This document shows positions 36,901 through 44,380 of a DNA stretch of 64,000 nucleotides, in pieces. Under the pieces are notes generated by a model. That model did no database searches and was not told the origin of the DNA. It was given only the letters and a program-made list of their open reading frames with translations. Position 1 is the first letter of the stretch; each line of letters begins with the position of its first letter. Both the position numbers and the translations under genes were made by a program. Source of the DNA: Hermatobates lingyangjiaoensis (lineage: Eukaryota > Arthropoda > Insecta > Hemiptera > Hermatobatidae); the NCBI GenBank assembly GCA_026182355.1, contig JAPFBL010000068.1, positions 3,117,001 through 3,181,000 on the forward strand. Direction: 5' to 3'.

Positions 36901-39900
36901 TGGCTTATTCTTCTCTGCACTGATTGTTAGTATTAGGACTAATACAAAGGACAAAATGGTTTACTGTTAGTTCTATGTAATTTTGAAATGACTTACTGGT
37001 CCGGCCCGCTTGAGACCAGATTAAGCTGTGTTCCCTCCACCTCCTCCAGACTATGAGTTTGACACCCCTGGCGTAAGGGCTCCATATTTACAGACCTCCT
37101 TTAAACAGTTTTCAGTATAATGGAATGGTTTCAGTTCAATTCAACATAGTTATTATATAGAGGAGAAGATCATTATAAGGTATGTTAGTTAAGAAAATGT
37201 TTCTATAATGGGAGTCCTAGAGTTAAATATGTTTAAGTGAATTAAACTTTTTAAAAAAAGAAAAAAAGTTTATTTGACAAGAAGCTACACGTCAAGACAT
37301 CAATACAAGAACTACCCTAGTTATCAATGGATCCTATGACTTTATATAATGAAACGCTATCAGTGATAGTGACAGAGTATTTCCGACGAGGGGGTGGGTG
37401 AGTCTCCAAGGGCGACTGCGAAGATAAGGTGTTTCCGTTGGCTGCGATGGAAGTTTCCAATAGCTGTTGGAGAATTCCTATAAATTAATAACTGTATAAC
37501 TCTAACTCTATAACTCTAGGAGCAAAGGTTCCCATAACATATTTCTCTTTCCATTACTGGAATAAGAAAAAGGATATTTTATAACTGAAACTTATTTAAA
37601 TTTCGTTGAGAAAGTTAATGTTGTAATCTTGATTTTCTACGTTCTTATAATTTCGTTTTAATTTTGAAAAAAAATGTATAATCCGTTTTATATTATATCT
37701 TTTTTTTTACATAATCTATAATATAAATTCTATATTAATTTTTTTGTCTGAAAAATCTTAAGTGTAACGGACCTATAGAAAATTGAAGTTATTTTCGTTA
37801 CATGGAATTTATTATTAGAGTTAAAATTAAATTTACTTTAACGATGGGTAGGTCAGTTAGTTTAAAACTAAATAAAGGAAAACTACTAATTGGTATTGTT
37901 TTGTTGTAGCTGCAGGACATGTCGAGCGAGGTCCAGCAAGTCAAGCAAGGTCTGCTTCGTTGTCAGGAGGAAGGCGATGTAACTCCTCCACCCGCCTCCG
38001 AAGCCGCCACTCTCGTCTCACTCCTTTCCGAAGCCAAGTGGAGTGCAGCCCTTAGTTTTGCTAGAACTCACAAGTATGTCGGCCTTTCTTCCACATTCCT
38101 AAAAACCTGTACAATCTAATGTATTATGTTTGAATCTATGTATTGCCTAAACATTGGTGTTTATTTATGAGAAAAAAACTCAACTTAAAATTATCTTGTA
38201 TTTTTCTTGACTTTATATTATCTTGCAGTGAGGACTCATGATAATTGATTAATTTCAGTTTTAACGTCTCAAACAAGCAGTTAAATAACATTTTGTTTAG
38301 ATTTAGGCTCTGTTAACTTCAAACGTTTTGACATTTATTTTTTATAGGCTATATGTATATTCCTTTATGTTATAGGAGCGAAAAAATATGTGATTATATT
38401 TAACCTACCTCTAAAAGTATTCATTTTCTCCATGACACAGTTTCAGTGACACTAACGGCTTTATATCCTCTTTATGACCAGAATGGAACCTCTAACTGTC
38501 GGTACCAATCTTAACAACCAACCCAAGAGTTTGAGTGAACGATATCCTGGGCTAGGCTCATACAGTATGAGTTCCAGTGTTAAGAAATGTTCAACAACAT
38601 TTCTTGGTAGTAGAAGTTTTGGGTACTTTTGTTACTCTAAAGGTAACCTTTCGAGTAGAAACTGCTACTCACACAGCGACGGTGAACCATCCCTACCCGA
38701 CCAACCTGTTCAGCATTTTTTACAATTGGTTTTGGTACTAGAACCACATAAGGCCAACAGCCAATGACGAGAACATGCATGAGTACATGGGGCTACTTCA
38801 GTCCTCATTTTACAAACCATCCGTATTATCAGTACATTCGGATATTCCACCTAATTAAAGATCCTACTATATCTACCCATGTGATAGTGACCGTTAGGTA
38901 CCTCGCTACATTAGCGAGAAGGAGAAAAACCAATTGATTTTCAGGACGCAGCAGTAAATACTTGAGTACAGCGGATCTACCTCTCAAGTGGTGGAGCCCC
39001 AAATCTCTCTCCAGAAAAAAATTATTTAATTAAAGAATTGAAAAACATCAAGTACTTTTCTAATCTGTTCAACATATTTCTAGATTATATAGCTCTTCTA
39101 TTACTAGAAACCTTGCGCAGGGGCATTATCGTAACCAATAAAGTCCTACTGAGGTGTGATTATCGCTCGTTTAAATAAGTTTATCAAAAGAGATATGTTC
39201 TTTTATTAACAAGTTGTAGTTGTTTTTGTCAAATAAATGCCTATTATTATTACTACAAATGGTGGGTAGCAATTATCAAATGTGCCGTACTTCGCGCTTC
39301 ATTAACAACAAACAAGTCTAGAGTTAAAGCATTATAGTATGGTGTCTTAAATCTAGAAAAGTATTTAAAAAGCATTGTGTTCAAAGAAAGTCAAATCTTA
39401 AGAAGTTATTAGTATCTTCATTATTTTGGTATATACGTTCAAAATTAGGTATGAACATATTTTACAGTCTGTTTGAAAAATATTATAAGTTCCATTTTGT
39501 TTTTTTTATTTATTCTCTGCTATAATATAATTAAAACCTAAGATTATTTAATGTTTGAAATAAAAGAAAAACATAAAAAGTAATGTTTCTAAGTTTTTTA
39601 CATTCAAAATATTGGAAAAATTTGATTTTATATGAAAATATAAAAAAGCTAATCATTTAGTTATCATTTTCTTCCATATGAGAAACATTTTGGATAATAT
39701 CTATTTTTTGATATTATCATTTTAAAATCATAAAATATTTAATGTTATATATAAAATTTTATTTTTACCAAAGAGCCTGCAGGATCTGTTTTGTTTAGGG
39801 GTTCCTGGGCCAGTGAAACCATCACTGTCAATTCTGATGAAGATGAGGTTACCAATATACTAACTGCTTACTGCTGCCATCTTGTCAAGGATATTCCAGG

Positions 39901-40988
39901 TGAACTACATATTTGTGTCTATAATAAAAAAAATAACCAAAATAAAATTAAATAAAAAGTTACTGAAACTTGCATTATTAGGTATGCATGTATTATTATT
40001 AAAAATGTTCTTCAGAGCTATTTTGTCTAACAAAGGTTGTACATGTTTAATAACTGAGAGAATTTTAGAAAAAAGTGTTACATAAGTGTTAACTACGGTT
40101 TGATTTTTTATTTCGACAGAAACAAAATAACATAAATGTGGTAGCCAATAAAAACACGAAATCTTAAACATCACGTCAAATAAATGTTAGCTTACAATCT
40201 AGTAAGTTTACTTAGACTGCTTGTTCTGCTAACTAACTTAGTATTTACGGTGATGATAACATGGAGGCGGGAAAAAACTTTCGATCCTCAGCTACTTCTG
40301 TAGTTCAATAATTTTAATAATTAAATTGCTCTTGGTGCCTAATGTTTGGTGACTATTTATTTTGTAGTAGTCAGAAAAAAATATTCGTGCACTTATCTTA
40401 CTAAATCCTTTCCTTTTTAATTTAACAGTTTAATATTTTGCTTGCATTATATCTGTAAAACTGTTGTAACAAGTCAACTTCGTAACATGTATGACCCAGA
40501 CCATATACAACCTATACTATTTTGACTCCATATTATACTTCCCGTATTTCAAGCTGAGCATTAAGAGTTCTTTTCTAATTCATATGGTTGCACAACATCC
40601 ATTATTTGTCCTCTCACTTATTCAAAGTTCTTATAAAATACTGAAACTTTTTCCGAATGACTAAAATTTGAATGGTGAAGATTCATAAAATTTGCAGTGT
40701 ATTAAACAGCATACTGTTTATTCCGAGTAACAAGCAACGGTATGTATGTTTAGTTGAGTAATGTATCGAATATTCTTAAGCTAAGTTTAATTTGTTAATT
40801 TTGGATCGGGTAGAAATTATATAACTACCTGTGCTATTCTTTTGTGTTTGTTTTCAGATGTCTTTATCGCCACTGAGGAAGACCTCAGTGGAATCCTGTC
40901 TAGACTGCAGCAGAGTCTTCTTCAGTTGCTCAATTGTATAGCCTCCTTGGAATCAAAGGTTAAGACTTCTGACAAAACGCCCAAATGA
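4205..40988 (+). CDS. fry: furry (fry): C-terminal part of the giant NDR/Tricornered-kinase scaffold, 16 exons
   Basis: Furry is a large cytoplasmic scaffold (about 3000 residues or more in animals) that activates NDR/Tricornered kinases and controls polarised growth, bristle and wing-hair shape and dendrite tiling. Exons: 4205-4304, 5353-5550, 6387-6554, 6625-6765, 9799-9958, 10901-11061, 12037-12111, 21578-21742, 22240-22367, 23879-24048, about 25849-26042, 33325-33573, 33698-33865, 37910-38073, 39799-39899, 40858-40988. All are flanked by AG and GT and all phases agree. Allowing for two one-base frame breaks (22311 and 25929-25934), the total is 824 codons including the stop. The strongest family signature is [18 protein letters not shown] followed by [14 protein letters not shown], with SWKRP and KLHFQLLLL also typical. 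The N-terminal three quarters lie left of the window. Large introns hold transposon relics. Confidence 0.95.
5353..5550 (+). CDS. fry: fry exon b
   Basis: 66 codons, phase 0 to 0, acceptor ttatag, donor gtatca. It reads [17 protein letters not shown] and [20 protein letters not shown], which match the LSQLTPV .. FPLTALCLLPYL stretch of animal Furry as I recall the family. Confidence 0.92.
6387..6554 (+). CDS. fry: fry exon c
   Basis: 56 codons, phase 0 to 0, acceptor ttatag, donor gtaaca. [17 protein letters not shown] and [20 protein letters not shown] match the conserved helical repeat (AQVMTQY .. YLHDSYAEITL in vertebrate relatives). The next intron is only 70 bp. Confidence 0.93.
6625..6765 (+). 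CDS. fry: fry exon d
   Basis: 47 codons, phase 0 to 0, acceptor gcgtag, donor gtaata. [20 protein letters not shown] continues the helical repeat; the family reads LLEKGLPSIQQPIL here. Confidence 0.93.
7391..7742. mobile_element. Degraded hAT-like MITE, tentative
   Basis: The left end CAGGGTCGTCTCTAGG and a right end that reads CAGGGCTGTC on the other strand resemble hAT-type CAGGG termini. GC-rich blocks (7420-7456, 7618-7655) contrast with the AT-rich surroundings. No 8-bp target duplication is visible, so borders and class are uncertain. Confidence 0.35.
8440..8655 (+). repeat. Dispersed repeat, copy 1 of 3
   Basis: It shares an ordered set of blocks with 32717-32985 and 43330-43562: a TGATC block, CAAACTTTTGA, CACAGACA, GGACCT, then an A/T-rich end with TTTTTTTCATGATAACTATA. 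The copies are strongly diverged and no coding capacity is seen. Class unknown (old SINE or MITE). Confidence 0.45.
9799..9958 (+). CDS. fry: fry exon e
   Basis: Acceptor ctcgtag, donor gtgact, phase 0 to 1. [17 protein letters not shown] is a family hallmark (HWKEALNILKLVVSRS in vertebrates), followed by a His/Thr-rich stretch and KKELPG. It is markedly more GC-rich than the flanking intron. Confidence 0.93.
10068..10647. mobile_element. hAT-type MITE, copy 1 (580 bp)
   Basis: It begins CAATGGCGTAGCAA, close to hAT-type CAGTGGCGTAGC termini, and is flanked by near-identical 8-bp duplications (CATAATGC at 10060-10067, CATAATGT at 10648-10655). GC-rich ends (TTTTGCCGCCCGGG left, GTGCCGCCCGAGG right) enclose an AT-rich core. 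It is alignable over its whole length with the copy at 61127-61724. It has no transposase, so it moved in trans. It lies in a fry intron. Confidence 0.85.
10901..11061 (+). CDS. fry: fry exon f
   Basis: Two bases complete a Gly codon (phase 1), then 53 codons to phase 0; acceptor gctgtag, donor gtctcc (non-optimal). [17 protein letters not shown] and the end SWKRPWISQ match TLDFHFDISETPII .. SWKRPQYSQ of Furry. Confidence 0.93.
12037..12111 (+). CDS. fry: fry exon g
   Basis: 25 codons, phase 0 to 0, acceptor attacag, donor gtcagt. [19 protein letters not shown] and SPS, with the family's VIFS continuing in the next exon 9.5 kb away. Confidence 0.92.
15794..15820 (+). CDS. fry: Possible in-frame micro-exon of fry, 27 nt, tentative
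   Basis: A strong pyrimidine tract and acceptor (ttctgttaactgctatag) precede nine open codons (DGLINSLNK) and a good donor (gtaaag). The length is a multiple of three and both flanking exons are phase 0, so it could be an optional cassette. Known Furry proteins run SPS-VIFS directly, so it would be lineage-specific or chance. Confidence 0.2.
18186..18345. repeat. Fold-back element made of two inverted hammerhead-like motifs
   Basis: The two halves are diverged reverse complements: the left reads TAAACCGCAGTAAG then GATCTT, the right (reversed) AAACCACAGTAA then GATCTTCCA. Each half has a CTGANGA box pointing outward (minus 18252-18246, plus 18261-18267), but the GAAA boxes are degraded. Confidence 0.45.
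18882..18951. repeat. (TA)n microsatellite
   Basis: About 70 bp of TA with two AA interruptions near the right end, inside the long fry intron. Confidence 0.95.
21578..21742 (+). CDS. fry: fry exon h
   Basis: 55 codons, phase 0 to 0, acceptor tgtttag, donor gtaaga. [19 protein letters not shown] and [18 protein letters not shown] are diagnostic; family members read VFRDFDFLDVE. Confidence 0.95.
22240..22367 (+). CDS. fry: fry exon i, with an apparent 1-base deletion
   Basis: Acceptor gtttcag, donor gtaagg. It starts [20 protein letters not shown], the most conserved Furry motif. The frame then meets TGA after RSRKSL, while the +1-shifted frame reads [17 protein letters not shown], which is what the family and the next exon's phase require. 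Length 128 should be 129. The break is at or near the CC at 22311-22312. Confidence 0.9.
22368..23878. other. fry intron, no gene seen
   Basis: AT-rich apart from a GC-richer patch at 23240-23400 that contains the perfect palindrome CAGTGGGCCCACTG (23364-23377) nested in GTCCAGTG .. CACTGGAC. Its origin is unknown. Confidence 0.5.
23879..24048 (+). CDS. fry: fry exon j
   Basis: Phase 0 to 2, acceptor ttgttag, donor gtaatt. [13 protein letters not shown] and [17 protein letters not shown] form the acidic, Ser-rich linker that follows the GVRRR motif in Furry. Confidence 0.92.
24049..25848. other. fry intron, no gene seen
   Basis: AT-rich. A segment near 24830-24960 resembles one at 22490-22615 (the shared order of ATTATATCTGT, TTTAATGTTA, CCGATTCAC, CCTACGTT is visible), so both may be copies of an old dispersed repeat. 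Confidence 0.45.
25849..26042 (+). CDS. fry: fry exon k, start uncertain, with an apparent 1-base insertion
   Basis: Donor gtaagt at 26043. The start is 25849 or 25867; both follow AG and fit the incoming phase 2, reading [20 protein letters not shown]. The downstream half reads [18 protein letters not shown] in another frame, which resembles EEAWRSHINQLM of Furry and fits phase 0 at the exit. The switch falls in a run of six C at 25929-25934, where one C too many would explain it. Confidence 0.78.
27360..29640 (+). mobile_element. Helitron relic: decayed Rep N-terminal region
   Basis: Reading across several frames gives Helitron Rep blocks in the right order: Lys/Arg-rich units near 28073-28350, [11 protein letters not shown] near 28630, [13 protein letters not shown] near 28709, [16 protein letters not shown] near 29070, and [20 protein letters not shown] near 29307, just before where the HUH nuclease core would be. 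Stops and frameshifts are everywhere, so it is long dead. The helicase half is absent; gypsy sequence begins at about 29890. Confidence 0.75.
29890..31340 (+). mobile_element. Ty3/gypsy retrotransposon relic: integrase, Pol C-terminus and start of 3' LTR
   Basis: An H2C2 zinc-binding block ([10 protein letters not shown] .. CITCQRAK, 29998-30125) is followed by a DDE integrase core in three broken frames ([15 protein letters not shown] at about 30220, [14 protein letters not shown] at about 30340, [15 protein letters not shown] at about 30459) and an open Pol C-terminus ending [18 protein letters not shown] polypurine tract AAGGGGGGAG (31191-31200) precedes a TG (31204), the likely start of the 3' LTR. 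Gag, protease, RT and RNase H are absent. The LTR end is not resolved. Confidence 0.88.
30454..30990 (+). pseudogene. Gypsy integrase C-terminal fragment
   Basis: An open 178-codon piece that begins at the third catalytic (Glu) block, [15 protein letters not shown], and continues through [18 protein letters not shown] and [19 protein letters not shown], the typical integrase C-terminal beta-barrel. A frame shift near 30940 moves the reading into the frame ending at 31180 ([10 protein letters not shown]). Upstream frameshifts near 30350 and 30430 separate it from the rest of the core, so no functional integrase is made. Confidence 0.85.
31727..31763 (-). ncRNA. Hammerhead-like motif, decayed candidate
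   Basis: On the minus strand CTGATGA (31763-31757) and GAAAC (31733-31729) are separated by 23 bases with only weak pairing. The boxes match the other motifs in the window, again with an extra A after the first box. Probably an inactive scar. Confidence 0.2.
32717..32985 (+). repeat. Dispersed repeat, copy 2 of 3
   Basis: Shares GTGACTTTCC, TGATCCATC, ACTTTTTGACACA, CACAGAC, GGACCTC, TGTAAATC and GAATTTTTTGATG with the other copies, in the same order and with similar spacing. No coding capacity. Confidence 0.5.
33325..33573 (+). CDS. fry: fry exon l
   Basis: 83 codons, phase 0 to 0, acceptor ttgtag, donor gttagt. It has a [20 protein letters not shown] helix, [18 protein letters not shown] and [14 protein letters not shown], equivalent to [20 protein letters not shown] in vertebrate Furry. 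Confidence 0.93.
33698..33865 (+). CDS. fry: fry exon m
   Basis: 56 codons, phase 0 to 0, acceptor atcctag, donor gtaaca. [18 protein letters not shown] matches [19 protein letters not shown]. The preceding intron is 124 bp and contains a directly repeated segment (33605-33645 and 33665-33694, sharing AATAATACTTCTTATC). Confidence 0.93.
34115..34145 (+). ncRNA. Hammerhead-like motif, decayed candidate
   Basis: CTGATGA at 34115-34121, a GGT..ACC hairpin, then GAAA at 34135-34138. It strongly resembles the motif at 2989 (both read CTGATGATGG), but the bases after GAAA no longer form the self-complementary stem III. Confidence 0.25.
34582..34705. repeat. Fold-back element with 39-bp arms
   Basis: The left arm 34582-34620 and right arm 34667-34705 (TAAGTATAGAGATCACTATT and its complement) pair with a single mismatch seen, around a 46-base AT-rich loop. 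No target duplication was recognised. It looks like a short palindromic MITE. Confidence 0.85.
34887..34930 (+). ncRNA. Hammerhead-ribozyme-like motif (Penelope type), best candidate
   Basis: CTGAAGA (34893-34899) is followed by a perfect 6-bp stem II (GACATA 34901-34906 with TATGTC 34911-34916, loop AATA) and GAAACGTC (34917-34924). ACGT in this position is self-complementary and could form stem III between two copies, and GTC is the canonical cleavage triplet. One extra A (34900) lies between the first box and stem II, a departure from the textbook core. Flanking CC and GG give a minimal stem I. No Penelope reverse transcriptase is nearby. Confidence 0.42.
36110..37070 (+). mobile_element. 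hAT-superfamily transposon relic (BED-type / GTF2IRD2-like transposase)
   Basis: The right terminus is intact: reversed, it reads CAGGGGTGTCAAACTCATAG, a classic hAT end, and CCGGCCC-rich sub-terminal blocks appear at both ends (36138 and 37005). Between them lies the N-terminal part of a transposase: [20 protein letters not shown] and [17 protein letters not shown] (36332-36505), then [20 protein letters not shown] and [16 protein letters not shown] (36638-36765). The catalytic RNase H-like domain and the left inverted repeat are missing, so it is an internally deleted, dead copy. Confidence 0.82.
37910..38073 (+). CDS. fry: fry exon n
   Basis: Phase 0 to 2, acceptor gttgtag, donor gtatgt. 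[20 protein letters not shown] and [17 protein letters not shown] correspond to the MSRELSDLKRNLKEA .. LECLKNNELGKALRQIRE region of Furry. Confidence 0.92.
38074..39798. other. fry intron; unclassified higher-GC block
   Basis: Bases 38460-39160 are less AT-rich than the surroundings and contain short inverted repeats (GAAATGTT .. AACATTTC near 38585; CTCGCTA .. TAGCGAG near 38902). This looks like a decayed DNA transposon, but no transposase or terminus was recognised. A 97-codon open frame at 38474-38767 has no family signal. Confidence 0.4.
39799..39899 (+). CDS. fry: fry exon o
   Basis: One base completes a Lys codon, then 33 codons to phase 1; acceptor tgtttag, donor gtgaac. [17 protein letters not shown] matches SSDDEVQTLLNIYFRHQ of vertebrate Furry. 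Confidence 0.93.
39900..40857. other. fry intron, nothing recognised
   Basis: AT-rich last intron; no repeat, exon-like frame or RNA gene seen. Confidence 0.6.
40858..40988 (+). CDS. fry: fry terminal exon with stop codon
   Basis: Acceptor tttgttttcag, 43 codons, TGA at 40986-40988. [20 protein letters not shown] is an amphipathic, coiled-coil-like end equivalent to the SLTDSLNKLMDLNMEIRDMI tail of vertebrate Furry. The final residues [10 protein letters not shown] differ, as usual for this tail. Confidence 0.93.
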
Positions 40989-43329
40989 TCCAGAATGAAA
41001 CAAGTGCCAAAATATATTTAAATTAATCAAACCAGTTATTCCCTCATATCAGATTGATAAGGTCGATTAACAGATCAATTCAGTCGAGTTCCTTGGAAAT
41101 AAAAAGAGAGTCTGCTTTATACTTTATTGTGAAATTAACCACTTGATAAGATAATTGTCGTTAATGACATGTCTGTGATAAGGCCGCCATAGGATTCTGA
41201 TATTATTTTGAATCTATTCTTGTCACCTACAGTATGTTTAGCTGGTAAGGTTATCGTTTAGGTTATGTTTTGTCAATGTGCCGGTTTTCTGAGACTGTAA
41301 GAGTGAAATGGTTATTTTTAATGTTCTTAAATTATGCAACAGTTATAATATATTTAATTATAAATGAATCAGTATAAATTGTCAATATGATTTATTTGAA
41401 TTAATTAAATGATAGTAAATAGTCCTGTTTTTGACTATTCGTTTATACTACCATTGTAAATCTATCCTATTTATCTATACTCAACATGTACCTTTATAGT
41501 GAAGTATATTTATTTTTGCAAAATTTTAAGACTTTATATAGTGTCTACTGTCGCCGTAAAAATTGCATAGGCAAATGAGTTTTATTTATGTGCTTTCTGT
41601 ATTTGGTTAGTTGCTGATATTAGTGTATTAGCTCTCGACAAACCATTATGTTTATGATAACTTGTGAAATGAATTTTTCAAAGAATAAAATTTTGCTTTT
41701 CTATCAGTGATAAATTACAATGATTCCATATCTTTGTATAAACATTCCATGTCAAGTTAAATAATTTACATATAAAACGCTTATCAGATTAAAACATGCA
41801 TTAGTCTTTGAGGGTATGTTGTAACTGCACTGGAGGGGAAGTGTTAATCCAATAATTAAAAATATTAAAAACTTAAATGCACGTTTTTATTTTAAAAGAA
41901 ATTTAGTGGCAGCTTTTTCGCAGCTGCGATGTTCTTCAAGAAGTATAGGTGGCTCTTGTTATCATCTCTGTTGGTGGACTAAGATAGGATTCAGTAAACC
42001 TTGAGTAATGAATCAACAAAAGAGTTGATCAGAAATATCTTCCTGAAGTGAAATATTTTATACGTTTTTACTCCTCTTTATCCATTTTTACTTCAATTAT
42101 AAAAATTATGGAAAGCAATTATTTTTTAGTTTGTTCCATTATGTTCTGGAGATGTCTGAATGTATAATAGTTTTATATTAGTAAAGTAATTACTATAAGT
42201 AAAGGTTTTTTTTGGCCTTTTAACAAATTATTATACTGGGAATTTTATGGCATACTAGAGTTTTTTAAACAATCACTTTTCTTTCCCTTCATAAAATCAT
42301 AAAGAGGTCAAAAATCATAAAAACCCAATTTACTCTGATTGAGTGTTATTTTTTTTCACGTGCTTTACTCTGTTAATACGTCGCTGTAAATGTATATTGA
42401 GAATAAATATATTGGTGATTAGCCACTTGCTTACTCATATCGAGTTCAAAGCCGATATTTCAGTATAATTTAAAATTTTATAGCTGAAGGTGAAATTTCT
42501 GAAAATAATGGTATGAACTATTAGACTAGAATAGTGAAAAAACTAGACATTTGTCAAAAACATAAAAGCTATACTATAGGACGAAAAAGTTCATCATTCC
42601 ACAAGTACCCAAAAATAATTTCATTCATAAACATAAGAAAATCAGCATCTGATATTAAACTTTGTAGAATGGTGCAACATATAGGTCGATTAGAACATTT
42701 TGTTAGACAAACTCATCATACCATGAAAAGAATCAGAATTATATGTTTGATATCCTCTATTGGCGTTGATTTTTTACATATAGGAATTTTATTCTTCTCA
42801 CATCACAGATAAGTCGTTAAATCATTTCAAATTGTTTCATTATACCTCAAAAATTATTTTATTTCAGTGAATTCAATCAAAAAATTTCTAAGTCAATCTA
42901 AACAATGCAAATAAATATCAATAAATTCGACAAGTATAGCAGATGATCCGTTAGTCTAGGATAAACCATCAGTTTTTATAGCTTTATTATTCTTTCGTGT
43001 AAATGAAATTTCATGAATTTTTTTTTATAAATTGCTAATATTTGGGCAAATTTTCATGGTTTTTTTAATTAGCCGTTTAGCGTCAAAAAACAGAATTTTT
43101 AGGTATAGTTTAATTTTGATCTGTTAAACGGTATGGCTTGTATCGCTCTCACAAGCTTTCAGATTGAATTATAAGTAACACTTTTTACATTTTATTAAAA
43201 AAATTTTTCGTTGTTTTAAAAATTTGAATATTTTTTCGTTTATTGCATTTGTAATCTTAAAGGTAATGCAAAAATTTCAAATACCTAGAGTAAGTAGTTT
43301 AGGGGAAAAAATGTAGTGTAAAAACAGGT

Positions 43330-43562
43330 TTTTGGCAAAAAAAGTGACTTTCCCGTCATGCATAATTCCTCCCAACAATAAGGCCCATTTTTGTGTAAAA
43401 TATTAACTTGATCCATCAAAGATTCTGGATCGAAGCGTGGTACAAACTTTGTGATACATACCCACCCACCCTCACAGACATGACTTTCAGGACCTCATAA
43501 CATGTAATTCCGTCAAAATCTCGATATCGAATTTTTTTCACGATCACTAGTATAGTAATAAG
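43330..43562 (+). repeat. Dispersed repeat, copy 3 of 3
   Basis: Ordered blocks GTGACTTTCC, TGATCCATC, CAAACTTTGTGA, CACAGACA, GGACCTC, GTCAAAATCT and TTTTTTTCACGATCACTA match the copies at 8440 and 32717. Non-coding. Confidence 0.5.
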
Positions 43563-43993
43563 TAATAAAAAAAAATTGAAATTATGACAAATTGATGATT
43601 TCAGGTATCCATCTTAGAGATTTTTTACTTTACGGTGAGTAATATCTAGTATCAAAGAAACATTTCAGTTCGAGATTTTGTAGAATGAACGTATTGTAAA
43701 CAAATGCTTAATTTGTTCAAATGTTTCTACAGTTTTAGAAACTTAAAAATTAAGTTGTTTATGATTTGTAGCTTTCTATGTTTATGAAATGCTTTTAGAT
43801 ACATCCAATTTTATTTTAATCAGTAACAAGTATATGATAACGTAAAGGATTTAGGGCCAGTCGATTACTATCCTCTCCAAAACAAGTCGTCTCTACCAGA
43901 ATATAAAATGATTTCATATGCATTATAACTCAGAACCGTTGTGCTGAGTTAATGCCGACCGACTACCAGCAAGTAGCTGAAAACTAGACTACT

Positions 43994-44012
43994 CCCCCCC
44001 CCCCCCCCCCCC
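43994..44012. repeat. Poly-C run (19 C)
   Basis: A pure C tract in AT-rich intergenic DNA. Its length is unreliable in most sequencing data. Confidence 0.9.
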
Positions 44013-44178
44013 ACCTACTTTCAAAAGTTGTGTAAACTATATATTGGCTGCCAATAATGCAACTTGAAAAGATGGTTTAAGTACTAGGACTGAAAGGCTG
44101 TTAAATGTGTGATATACTGTTTCTGAATAGGACTGACATAATTAGACAAACGATTATTCATAATTGCACAAACGATAC

Positions 44179-44199
44179 TTTATTTCTGTTTACTTTATT
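44179..44199 (-). terminator. Polyadenylation signals of the serine protease homologue
   Basis: On the minus strand AATAAA occurs at 44199-44194 and 44184-44179, 17 and 32 bases after the stop codon, the usual position for a compact insect 3' UTR. Confidence 0.6.
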
Positions 44200-44215
44200 T
44201 CATATTACAAATTTG

Positions 44216-44380
44216 TTATTCCACTTCGATTCCAGTTTCCTTGTTGATGTAGTCCAGATAGGCAGCGACTGCAGTAAAGATACGGGATCTGGGTACAAGA
44301 CATCTGGTATTTTCCTGAGTAATGATTCCTATGATAGTTTTCGAACCATCTGCAGTAATCATTGGTCCTCCAAGATCTCC
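44216..44380 (-). CDS. Serine protease homologue exon 7 (Ser195 position is Leu)
   Basis: Acceptor acattcag. It begins GDLGGPMITADGS; CTT at 44374-44372 replaces the serine codon. It continues IIGIITQENTRC and the C-terminal helix AVAAYLDYINKET, stop TAA at 44218-44216. Confidence 0.93.
   Translation of the reverse strand, partial: GDLGGPMITADGSKTIIGIITQENTRCLVPRSRIFTAVAAYLDYINKETGIEVE

Larger units (their letters stand above)
33866..37909. other. fry intron with hAT relic, fold-back and hammerhead-like motifs
   Basis: Contains hammerhead-like motifs at 34115 and 34893, a fold-back element at 34582-34705, a short (AT)n tract at 35011-35030 and a hAT transposase relic at 36110-37070. Otherwise AT-rich without coding signal. 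Confidence 0.65.
40989..44215. other. fry 3' UTR and convergent intergenic region
   Basis: Candidate fry polyadenylation signals (AATAAA) occur at 41098-41103 and 41684-41689; which is used cannot be told. Further on are a dispersed repeat copy (43330-43562) and a poly-C run (43994-44012). No other gene was recognised between the two convergent genes. Confidence 0.55.
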
